Source: Aedoeadaptatus coxii (GTDB lineage: Bacteria; Bacillota; Clostridia; Tissierellales; Peptoniphilaceae). From it: a stretch of DNA of 64,000 nt. The stretch is taken from assembly GCF_903819215.1 (NCBI RefSeq), contig NZ_CAIJCT010000016.1; one strand, given 5' to 3'. The notes under the pieces were generated by a model. That model saw only the letters and a list, made by a program, of their open reading frames with translations. It made no database searches and was not told the origin of the DNA. Below, piece after piece: positions 9,438 to 17,319 of the stretch. The position numbers were made by a program, and so were the translations under genes. The first letter of the stretch is position 1. Every line of letters begins with the position of its first letter.

Positions 9438-9456
9438 AATATAACTTAGTTATATT
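9438..9456. promoter_or_regulatory. Palindromic operator in front of tetR
   Basis: AATATAACTTAGTTATATT, the exact reverse complement of the palindrome at 8739-8757. It is embedded in a wider inverted repeat, TTCAAATATAAC (9434-9445) and GTTATATTTGAA (9466-9477). It lies 21 bases upstream of the GTG start of the TetR gene, consistent with autorepression. Confidence 0.8.
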
Positions 9457-9488
9457 GTAGCACATGTTATATTTGAAAGTCAAGATAT

Positions 9489-11054
9489 TTATACACATAC
9501 ATTGACTTCAACTCCTGACTTGAGCACTATCTTTAGTTCCTCATCATATACAACTACCTTATCTACAAGTTTCCTTACCAAGTCTTCATCGTAGCTTTCT
9601 ATTTCTAATTGTTGACTGTCTAAAAACTCTTCTAATTCCATTAATCTGCTTTGTTCATTCTTCTCTTCCGCTAAATCTAGAAGTATCTTTTCTTTTTCAT
9701 TCCTTAATTCTTCTACCCTTTTTGCGAGGTCTGTGTAGTCTTTCTTTGCATTAGCAACTTTTAAAAGTTCTTCTTGCACTTTCTGCATTTCTTTGTCTAT
9801 TTCTTCTATCTGCTTACTTCCGTCACCTGGGATGACTTTTTCTATATTCTCTTTTATTATTTCTTTTAATTCACTGCTTTCAGAAATAAGTTGATTGATA
9901 GCTTCTACGACTGCCGCTTGTAGGTCTTCTTCTCTTATGGTTCTTGCTTCACATGCTCCTGGTCCATTTGTTACTCTTGCACAACATCTCCAAACAGTAT
10001 ATTTCTTTCCTCTGTTGTTCCAAGCAATTCTCCTATAAATATCACCACATTTAGAGCAGTAGACAATACTTGAAAGGGCATATTTACTCGAATAAATTCT
10101 TCTTTTTCCTTTGCCACTTACCATATTAGCTCGTCTGTACATTTCTTCTCCGACTCGCATGAAGATTTCTTTTGGTATGATGGCTTCATGGCTATTTTCT
10201 ACATAATATTGAGGTGCAATTCCATCATTCTTTACTCTTTTCTTATTTAGAAAATCTATAGTATAAGTCTTTTGTAAGAGGGCATCCCCCATATATTTCT
10301 CATTAGTTAATATTTGATTGAGGTTTGATACATGCCACTTCTTATTTCCTGCTCCATTTACTATCTTGTCTTTCTCTAATCCTTCTTTTATGTCTCTTAG
10401 GCTTGCTCCTTCTAAATATTCTCTATAGATCCTTTTTATAATTTTTGCTTCTTCAGGAACAATGATAAGTTTTCCGTCTTCGTCTTTTGTGTAGCCTAAG
10501 AACCTATTATGATTTACCTGGACTTGCCCCTGTTGAAATCTATATTGAAAGCCTAACTTTACGTTTTGTGATAAAGACTGACTTTCCTGTTGAGCAAGAG
10601 ATGCCATAATGGTAAGTAGGACTTCTCCCTTGGCATCCATGGTGTTGATATTTTCTTTTTCAAAATAGACGGGGATGTTATTTTCTTTAAGTTTACGAAT
10701 ATACTTTAAGCAGTCTAATGTGTTTCTAGCAAACCTCGATATGGACTTTGTAATGATATAGTCGATATTTCCTTCCATGGCTTCTTCAATCATTTTGTTG
10801 AAACCAGCTCTTTTCTTGGTATATGTTCCACTGATTCCTTCATCAGAAAAAACTCCCGCAAATTCCCAATCTGGATTTTTCTTAATATAGTTTGTGTAGT
10901 GGTCTACTTGAGTGTCATAAGAAGTTGCTTGTTCATCGCTATCTGTCGATACCCTTGCATAGGCAGCTACTCTTAGTTTCTTCTTTTCTGATTCCTTGAT
11001 GGAATTTCCCTTTTTCTTTTTAGCTGGTATGACTATAACTTTACTATTCATCAT
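9489..11054 (-). CDS. Large serine recombinase (third of a set)
   Basis: 521 residues. The resolvase-like catalytic domain (residues 27-165) has the nucleophile serine in YARVSTD and the arginine-rich SRFARNT motif; it is followed by a recombinase domain, a zinc-ribbon pair (CSKCGD...CC) and a coiled coil near 405-470, as in phage and Tn4451-type integrases that need no DNA homology. ATGATG at 11054 follows GAGGTGATAG. Its start overlaps the preceding small recombinase gene by 11 bases. It probably integrates and excises the element with the two genes upstream. Confidence 0.95.
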   Translation of the reverse strand: MMNSKVIVIPAKKKKGNSIKESEKKKLRVAAYARVSTDSDEQATSYDTQVDHYTNYIKKNPDWEFAGVFSDEGISGTYTKKRAGFNKMIEEAMEGNIDYIITKSISRFARNTLDCLKYIRKLKENNIPVYFEKENINTMDAKGEVLLTIMASLAQQESQSLSQNVKLGFQYRFQQGQVQVNHNRFLGYTKDEDGKLIIVPEEAKIIKRIYREYLEGASLRDIKEGLEKDKIVNGAGNKKWHVSNLNQILTNEKYMGDALLQKTYTIDFLNKKRVKNDGIAPQYYVENSHEAIIPKEIFMRVGEEMYRRANMVSGKGKRRIYSSKYALSSIVYCSKCGDIYRRIAWNNRGKKYTVWRCCARVTNGPGACEARTIREEDLQAAVVEAINQLISESSELKEIIKENIEKVIPGDGSKQIEEIDKEMQKVQEELLKVANAKKDYTDLAKRVEELRNEKEKILLDLAEEKNEQSRLMELEEFLDSQQLEIESYDEDLVRKLVDKVVVYDEELKIVLKSGVEVNVCV

Positions 11055-11460
11055 CTATCACCTCGATTAAATTGTACTGGTGGCTTGCTCGTTCAAAGGG
11101 ATCTAGTGGTGGAACTCCTTCCTCTCTATATCTAAACTTACAAGGAACTTTAATAATCTTCTCTTCCTTTTCCCAAACTCGTCCCATGGCCACTGCCCTT
11201 TCTTTTAACATTTGACCCGCCTTTTCAAAACTTTCTCTATCTATTATCTTGGGATAGATTTCATTTCCTAAATATTTTTCGTTAGTTAATATTCTTTTAA
11301 CACTGGAACTGTTTTTATCCAAGCCAGCAAGATCTGCCGACTTTATAAGGGCATTGCCAGCAAGATAGTTTTTAAAGATTTTTCTTATATTTTCAGCTTC
11401 TTTTTCTTGAACTTCTAATCTTCCGTCTCTTATGGTATAGCCATAGCATAACCTAGACAT
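11044..11460 (-). CDS. Short recombinase-domain protein without catalytic domain
   Basis: 138 residues that align by eye with the middle (Recombinase) domain of its neighbours: GYTIRDGRLEVQEKEAENIRKIFKNYL and ILTNEKYLGNEIYPKIID. The resolvase domain with the active serine is absent and there is no zinc ribbon, so it cannot cut DNA alone. It overlaps both flanking recombinase genes (8 and 11 bases), which argues for a maintained gene rather than a relic. It may help DNA binding or act as a directionality partner; that is inference. Alternatively it is a deletion product fixed in the operon. Confidence 0.85.
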   Translation of the reverse strand: MSRLCYGYTIRDGRLEVQEKEAENIRKIFKNYLAGNALIKSADLAGLDKNSSSVKRILTNEKYLGNEIYPKIIDRESFEKAGQMLKERAVAMGRVWEKEEKIIKVPCKFRYREEGVPPLDPFERASHQYNLIEVIDDE

Positions 11461-13015
11461 CTTCTTTCACTTCCTCTCTTAATACAAGTCCACACTTTAA
11501 ATGAAAATCAAGAGTCTCTCTATTGACAACTTGAATGTGGTCAATGATTTCTTCAAATAAGTCACCTTCAAAGTAATCTAACATTTTACTTTTTCCTAAG
11601 ATTCCTATTAGCTTTTCAAGTTCTCTTATTTCTTCATCATTTCCAAGAATGGCTTTTTTGCTTCTTTCTTTTTCCATAAGTAGATTTTTTTCTTCACTTG
11701 AAATTTCACTGCTTTCTTTTGCGTAAATACTTGCATCTAAAACTCCCGAAGTTATTAGTTTGCTTAGAACCTTTTTTCTTTCCTTTAGTTGTTCTAAGCT
11801 TTCTTCTATTTTATTTATCTTCTCTACTTCTTCTCTGCTGTCTACTCTTTTTAAGGATTCTAAGAGTGGTGTAAGGATATTATCTTTTCCAAAGACTAGC
11901 TTGTTTACTAAAGTCACAAAAGCTAGTTTTATGTTCTTGTCTTTAATAAACTTCATAGAACACTTATTTATATCTCTTAAGTGCTCACTACAAGTCCAGG
12001 CTATATATTTATCTTTGCCATTATAGTGATGTCTTCTTTTAAAGGTTGATCCACACTCTCCGCACTTTATTTTTCCCGATAGGCTATATCTATTTTGGTA
12101 TTTTTTTGTGTTTTCTCCATTTCCTTTTGCTATAGCCCTTATCTTTATTAGATCTTGTACTTTTTCAAAATCCTCTCGACTTACAATGGCTTCATGGTTA
12201 TCTATAATCTTATACTGGTCTTCTTCTCCCTTATTTTTATGTCTATTATAATTTTCATCTGTATAAGTTTTTTGATAGATGACATCGCCTATATATTTTT
12301 CATTTTTTAAGATGCCGTTTATCGTTGATCCATGCCAGCTTGCTCCTTTTTGTCCTTGAATCTTTCTTTTATTTAAGTCTTCTGCTATTTTATGCGTTCC
12401 CTTACCTGAAAGATACTGTTTAAATATTTCTTTTATTATTTGTCCTTCTTCTTCATTCACTACTATCTTTCCGTCTATATTCTCATAGCCATAGGGTGGG
12501 CTTGATATAATAAACGTTCCGCTTTGAAATCTTTTCTTTATGGACCATTTGTTATTTTCTGATATAGACCTGGATTCACTTTCTGCAAGGGATGAAAGTA
12601 TGGATAGCATCAACTCACTTTCCATAGTTCTTGTATCAATGTTTTCTTTTTCAAAATAGATACCAACGTTTAGGTCAAGAAGTCTTCTTACAATTTCCAA
12701 ACAGTCTGTCGTGTTTCTTGCAAGCCTTGAGATTGATTTGGTTAGGATAAAATCTATCTTCCCATTCTCACAGTCTTTTAGCATTTTTAGAAGACCGTCT
12801 CTATATTCTTTCTTTGTTCCAGTGATGCCTTCATCAAAGTATAGACCTGCAAATGTATATGATTCGTTCTCAGATATTATCTTTTCGTAGTGTGCTTTCT
12901 GCGTTTTAAGACTCACAAGCTGAGCTTCCTCATCTGTCGATACTCTTGCATAGGCAGCAACTCTTAATATAGATTCTTCTTTTTGATTCGCTTCTATTAT
13001 TGTTATCTTTTTCAT
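11453..13015 (-). CDS. Large serine recombinase (first of a set)
   Basis: 520 residues: catalytic domain with YARVSTDEEAQ and SISRLARNT, recombinase domain (from about 160), zinc ribbon CGECGSTF...CSEH, and a charged coiled coil near 400-470. Same architecture as the 521-residue protein but clearly diverged, so it is not a recent duplicate. ATG at 13015 is preceded by GAGAGGTGAGAC. Triplets of such genes are known in mobile elements and prophages of Bacillota. Confidence 0.95.
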   Translation of the reverse strand: MKKITIIEANQKEESILRVAAYARVSTDEEAQLVSLKTQKAHYEKIISENESYTFAGLYFDEGITGTKKEYRDGLLKMLKDCENGKIDFILTKSISRLARNTTDCLEIVRRLLDLNVGIYFEKENIDTRTMESELMLSILSSLAESESRSISENNKWSIKKRFQSGTFIISSPPYGYENIDGKIVVNEEEGQIIKEIFKQYLSGKGTHKIAEDLNKRKIQGQKGASWHGSTINGILKNEKYIGDVIYQKTYTDENYNRHKNKGEEDQYKIIDNHEAIVSREDFEKVQDLIKIRAIAKGNGENTKKYQNRYSLSGKIKCGECGSTFKRRHHYNGKDKYIAWTCSEHLRDINKCSMKFIKDKNIKLAFVTLVNKLVFGKDNILTPLLESLKRVDSREEVEKINKIEESLEQLKERKKVLSKLITSGVLDASIYAKESSEISSEEKNLLMEKERSKKAILGNDEEIRELEKLIGILGKSKMLDYFEGDLFEEIIDHIQVVNRETLDFHLKCGLVLREEVKEDV

Positions 13016-13074
13016 TGTCTCACCTCTCTTTCTCTTAGTGCTATATTCCCGTACAAATGAGTATATATCAAGTC

Positions 13075-13284
13075 TTATAGTAATAATTCTGAAAGAATAG
13101 GTCTGAATTTTTTAATGTTTTCTCTCCTAATTTTTCTATATTCTTCAAGGCTAATTTCATCTAAAAGAAAGAGATCCTGGATGAACTTATCCGATAGATA
13201 GAAATTAAGCTCTGCCTTTAAATCCCTTTCTGTGTATTCAGTTTTTATAATTTCTTTTCTACCTTCAAACTTTTCTACTCTCAT
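13075..13284 (-). CDS. Small SHOCT-like protein leading the recombinase operon
   Basis: 69 residues with an excellent AGGAGGTGAAGT ribosome site. The C-terminal half (LFLLDEISLEEYRKIRRENI) resembles the short SHOCT motif of small oligomerising or DNA-associated proteins; this match is by eye. It lies 59 bases before the first recombinase on the same strand and may act as an accessory or excision factor, which is inference. Confidence 0.7.
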   Translation of the reverse strand: MRVEKFEGRKEIIKTEYTERDLKAELNFYLSDKFIQDLFLLDEISLEEYRKIRRENIKKFRPILSELLL

Positions 13285-13716
13285 ACTTCACCTCCTATAT
13301 CACAGGCAAAGAAATCAGGTCTATTTTTAACCCTAATTTTCTTTTCTCTATATTCCTTAGGACAAAGGGAGTGTTTTTGAGTAAAGTTTATAATTTGTAA
13401 CATAAGTGAAAAAAATCAGTATATTAGGAATAAAAAAGCCTAACGATATTACAGTTCGAATATCAATAGGTTGAATATATTTATTTAATTAATTAGTATT
13501 AATTCGGCCCTCTATGATGCGTCTCAAACTTTCTCTATTTGGATACAATTTAATGCTTTATTTTTAGAATGAATTTTTATGATTTTGCACATCCTTTTTT
13601 AAAAGTGTTAAAAGGTATGTAAAATATTGATTTTTATCTACCAATATCAGATGAGTATTCTTTTACTATAAGGTTTTCTGTTTTTCAGTCTTCATGTATG
13701 CTTGTAAGTTCAAGGA
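13285..13716. other. AT-rich intergenic region upstream of the recombinase operon
   Basis: No convincing ORF. It should hold the promoter of the recombinase operon (minus strand) near 13300-13450. It separates the recombinase block from cargo cassette 2 and is a natural place for an element boundary, but I see no attachment-site repeat shared with the rumA junction at 57.3 kb. Confidence 0.4.
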
Positions 13717-13759
13717 ACAAAAAAGGAGGACTCCTGCTCTTGGGCATGGTTAGTCCTCT
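13717..13759 (-). terminator. Terminator after MATE gene 2
   Basis: On the minus strand GAGGACT (reading 13758 to 13752, as AGAGGACT) pairs with AGTCCTC (13732-13726) and is followed by a T-run. It is clearly homologous to the hairpin at 733-775, so the duplicated unit includes the MATE gene and this terminator. Here no sigma-like gene follows. Confidence 0.75.
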
Positions 13760-13811
13760 AAAATGAAAGAAACTCTTTCTGATAGTAATTGTATTTAATT
13801 TTTTAACTGAG

Positions 13812-13880
13812 TTATCTAATTTGTAAACAGCGTAAACCAAAGAAAAAAGGTAAATTTACTTTAATTATATTTATTTGCAT
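13812..13880 (-). CDS. Possible 22-residue leader peptide after MATE gene 2
   Basis: ATG at 13880 with a GGAGGGAAAT site, ORF MQINIIKVNLPFFFGLRCLQ.. ending at 13812. It occupies the same position between MATE and terminator as the 33-codon ORF at 819-920, but the peptides are not similar. Weak evidence. Confidence 0.25.
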   Translation of the reverse strand: MQINIIKVNLPFFFGLRCLQIR

Positions 13881-13913
13881 ATTTCCCTCCATTCTTTTAA
13901 ATAAACCCACTTA

Positions 13914-15278
13914 TTATTCATTACTTGAATTTTTCAAACTAATTTTATCCATCCTATTTAATTCCCCAAACATCATTACTACACCAGCTATTATCATAAT
14001 TAAATCTACAAGGGGTTCTGCAAACCATACTGCTTTAAATCCAAATATCATTGGTAAAATAATCATGGCAGGTACGAATAAAAATAACTGTCTTAGCATT
14101 ACTATTATGCCGGCTTTTTTAGCGTTTCCTATTGATTGGAAGAATGTTATAGTCATTACCATTACTCCATATAGGATAAAGATAGAATAAAATAGTCTAA
14201 AGTTCCCTATTCCCTGAGTTATAATACTTTCTTCTACTCCAAATAAAGAAAGAATATTCTTTGAAAATGCTAATGCTGGTATCCAAAATATTGATGCAAG
14301 AACTAATCCTCCGATAGAAAATACTTTCATAGCTTCTTTTACTCTGTCGTATTTTTTCGCTCCAAAATTTGTACCAACTACAGGTTGTAAACCTTGACTC
14401 ATTCCCCAAAGTGGAATGAATGAAAAGGCATATATTCTAAGTGTTGCTGCCATCAAGATAGCATTTGTATCTCCGCCATATTTAAATGACATTTTATATA
14501 GCATTGTTTGTTGAATCATAAATAAAATTTGCATCATCATAGCAGATGACCCTACGCCAAACATTTCTTTTTTTATTTCCTGATCAGGTTTGATTTTATT
14601 TATTTTTACTGCTTTACTTTTATATTTGAAGTAATGGAGTGTTATTATTGCTTGAACAAATTGTGCTGTAATAGTTGCAAGGGCAGCACCTTCAATGGCG
14701 TATTCACCCATAACTGTCATTAAAATCGGATCAAGAATGATATTCAGTAAAGCTCCAAGTCCCATTATCATCATGGCTTTTTTCATTAGACCTTCGCCAC
14801 GCATAACCATGTTTGCGGACTGTGTAAAATTTACAAAGAGGGAACCGATAAAGATTACTCTTAGGTATCTGATACCATAAGCTTTGATCTCACCTGTTGC
14901 ACCGACCATATCTAAAAAATGTGGTGCAAGTAGTATTCCGCCAACTGTTATGATCGCCGAAAACAAAATCACCCAGAAAATCAGGTTGCCCATGATTTTA
15001 TCTACGGTGTTCTGATCTCCTTTACCAATCGCTCGTGATAAAACAGATGCAGAACCTACACCAAGAAGTGTAGATACTCCACTATTGAAAAAGGTGAGTG
15101 GCATAGCTACACCACAAGCTGTCATTGCAGTTTGCCCTATAATATTTCCTGCAAAAATTCCATCCATTAGTGGATAAAGACCTATTACTATCATTCCTAT
15201 TACAGCCGGAATAGATAACTGAAAGAGTAAATCTATCGGTCTTTTTGTTAATAATTGTTCTTTCATATCTTGTTTCAT
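13914..15278 (-). CDS. MATE family efflux transporter (copy 2)
   Basis: 454 residues, nearly identical to the MATE protein at 1006-2358, especially in the first 240 residues. An in-frame ATG at 15419 exists, but the ATG at 15278 has an AAAGGAGGTAA site and matches the start of copy 1. Differences are spread over the C-terminal half (for example LAFSKNILSLF against LLLSSQILSLF). Functionally a cation-coupled multidrug or organic-cation exporter by family. Upstream lies a broken ECF ATPase piece rather than the ABC gene directly, so this MATE appears to have come from a different cassette. Confidence 0.93.
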   Translation of the reverse strand: MKQDMKEQLLTKRPIDLLFQLSIPAVIGMIVIGLYPLMDGIFAGNIIGQTAMTACGVAMPLTFFNSGVSTLLGVGSASVLSRAIGKGDQNTVDKIMGNLIFWVILFSAIITVGGILLAPHFLDMVGATGEIKAYGIRYLRVIFIGSLFVNFTQSANMVMRGEGLMKKAMMIMGLGALLNIILDPILMTVMGEYAIEGAALATITAQFVQAIITLHYFKYKSKAVKINKIKPDQEIKKEMFGVGSSAMMMQILFMIQQTMLYKMSFKYGGDTNAILMAATLRIYAFSFIPLWGMSQGLQPVVGTNFGAKKYDRVKEAMKVFSIGGLVLASIFWIPALAFSKNILSLFGVEESIITQGIGNFRLFYSIFILYGVMVMTITFFQSIGNAKKAGIIVMLRQLFLFVPAMIILPMIFGFKAVWFAEPLVDLIMIIAGVVMMFGELNRMDKISLKNSSNE

Positions 15279-15318
15279 AAAATTACCTCCTTTTTCATCC
15301 ATATTTTTTAAGCAAATT

Positions 15319-15588
15319 TTAAGTTTGATCGAAGAATTCCCTGATTTTTTCCATATCCTTTTTATCTTTAATACCATGCCATTTGACTTTTCCATTCTCC
15401 ATAAACATAAAATAATCACAACAGGATTCTACTAATTCCGGGTTATGTGTAATAATAAAAATAGTTTCTCCGCCCTCTTTAAGCCTCATCATCTCATTAG
15501 AAACTTCTTTCATATTCATAAAATCAAGACCACTTGTAGGCTCGTCAAAAATTAAGATTGATCTATTGCTCAAATTTAAATCTTCCAC
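15319..15588 (-). pseudogene. C-terminal remnant of a third ECF ATPase
   Basis: An 89-codon frame that encodes only the last third of an ATPase domain: Walker B/D-loop SILIFDEPTSGLD, then the H-loop FIITHNPELVE. Walker A and the signature are missing. It begins inside the last codons of the ABC gene (stop at 15576) in another frame. It differs from the C-termini of both complete ECF ATPases in the window, so it derives from a third lineage and marks a recombination seam between cassette 2 and the imported MATE gene. Confidence 0.8.
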
Positions 15589-17318
15589 TTTTCAGATTGT
15601 TTTCTGATTTCAATAAAATCCTTATATATTCCATGTTTAGATGCAAGTTCACTATGTGTTCCTACTTGTTTTATAACACCATCTTTTAAAACAACTATCT
15701 GATCAGCATTTTTTACAGTAGAAAGCTTGTGTGCAATTACAATAACAGTTTTGCCTTTTAATAAGTTTTTCAAAGCAATTAATAATTGTTTTTCATTTTC
15801 TGGATCTACGCTTGAAGTTGCCTCATCAAGAATTACAAATTTACTTGGCTTTAACATAGCTCTCGCAATAGATATTCTCTGGCGTTCACCTCCAGATAGG
15901 TTTGAACCCCCTTCTTGCAAAACAGTATCATAAGCTTGTGGCAATTTCATAATAAAATCATGGCACTGAGCTTTTTTGGCAATATCTATCATTTCTTCAT
16001 CTGTTGCATTTGGATTACCAAACTTAATATTGTTTTTTATGGTATCATCAAAAAGATACACGTCTTGAAAAACAAAGCTAAAATTTGAAAGCAATTCATC
16101 ATACTTGTACTGTTTAATATTTAGATTTCCAACTTTTACTTCGCCAGAATTTACATCCCAAAACCTCGCCATTAAATTGCAAAGTGTTGTTTTACCACTT
16201 CCTGAAAATCCAACAAGAGCAGTTGTTTTTCCATCTGGAACAAGCATACTTAGATTATTGAAAAGATTTTCTTTTCCATAAGAAAATGAAATATTGTTCA
16301 TTGATATTTCTGCTTTATCTACTTCTGTCATTTCACCTTCTTCAATTACAGGCAAATTTCTTAAATTTATAACAGTATTAAGATTTCGTACAGCAACACC
16401 CTTAATACTCTGCATACTTCCTGCTAATTCAAATCCAGAAAAAACAACAAAACTCATAACAATCAATATAATAGCTTTAGTAACTTCAATATCCCCTGAT
16501 AAATATCTTATTATAGAACTAAAAATTATCACACAAATACCAAGTTTAAATACTAACAAGAATAAAAACTGTGTTGGAACTAAAATTTTTTCTACAGCAA
16601 GGAAGCCTTTGCGACTTTTTGTAATACTTTCGTTTAGTTCCTTGACTGTATTTTGATCTTTTCCAAATGCTTTAGTTATTCCTATCCCATTTACATACTC
16701 AAGCATTTTTTCACTTAAATCCAATTTAAGTCCTAACAATCTCTCTGTTAGTTGATCTGTGCTTTTTTGTGTGAATAAGTTTACTAAGGTTCCAACAATC
16801 AAAGTCAACAATATAATTATAGCTGTTACAAAATCATAAGGTAGTATGAAAATAACCATAATTAGTGTCTGTATTGTACCTACAAGCATTTGCTCAATAA
16901 TAAAAACTCCTATTGTTTCAAGTTCACCTATAACAGTTGACAATGCTCCTGCTATATTCCCTAAAGAATTTGTGCTGAAATATCCCATGTTTACATTTTT
17001 TAAACGATCACCAATATATAATCTATTTTCTGCTCCTAAATTGTACGAAGCAATATATTTGTTTTTATCAGCCAGATATCCAAATATAATTTTTCCCACC
17101 ACACTTATAGCTGCAATAATAAAAACAATATACACATCTTTCATTAAAATGCTTTGGTTCGTGAATATATTTTCACAAATTTTGGTCAAACATAATAGAA
17201 TTGCACCTAAAGAAACTCCTTCAAATACTCCCTTAAATACATCAAAAATAAGCATTTTTGTTATTTTATTTGAATATGACCCTGACACCTCATATAAAGT
17301 TTTTATCAATTCTCTCAC
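15576..17318 (-). CDS. ABC transporter, fused membrane and ATPase domains (cassette 2, second subunit)
   Basis: 580 residues with GTG start at 17318 behind GAGGTGATATAAA. Membrane domain, then Walker A GFSGSGKTT, signature LSGGERQR, Walker B FVILDEAT, H-loop IAHKLST. It begins one base after the stop of its partner gene. It has the same place and architecture as the cassette 1 gene at 2385-4130 but is strongly diverged, so the cassettes are old paralogues rather than a fresh duplication. Its C-terminus joins abruptly onto the ECF remnant. Confidence 0.9.
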   Translation of the reverse strand: MRELIKTLYEVSGSYSNKITKMLIFDVFKGVFEGVSLGAILLCLTKICENIFTNQSILMKDVYIVFIIAAISVVGKIIFGYLADKNKYIASYNLGAENRLYIGDRLKNVNMGYFSTNSLGNIAGALSTVIGELETIGVFIIEQMLVGTIQTLIMVIFILPYDFVTAIIILLTLIVGTLVNLFTQKSTDQLTERLLGLKLDLSEKMLEYVNGIGITKAFGKDQNTVKELNESITKSRKGFLAVEKILVPTQFLFLLVFKLGICVIIFSSIIRYLSGDIEVTKAIILIVMSFVVFSGFELAGSMQSIKGVAVRNLNTVINLRNLPVIEEGEMTEVDKAEISMNNISFSYGKENLFNNLSMLVPDGKTTALVGFSGSGKTTLCNLMARFWDVNSGEVKVGNLNIKQYKYDELLSNFSFVFQDVYLFDDTIKNNIKFGNPNATDEEMIDIAKKAQCHDFIMKLPQAYDTVLQEGGSNLSGGERQRISIARAMLKPSKFVILDEATSSVDPENEKQLLIALKNLLKGKTVIVIAHKLSTVKNADQIVVLKDGVIKQVGTHSELASKHGIYKDFIEIRKQSEKWKI

Positions 17319-17319
17319 T

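Noticed and set aside
9457..9490. Left attachment site of the element next to the recombinase genes
   Set aside because: No sequence here matches the rumA core at 57323-57343; the position is plausible but unsupported.
15279..15419. N-terminal extension of MATE copy 2 to the ATG at 15419
   Set aside because: The ATG at 15278 has a strong ribosome site and matches copy 1; the extension is the antisense-frame reading of the ECF relic region.
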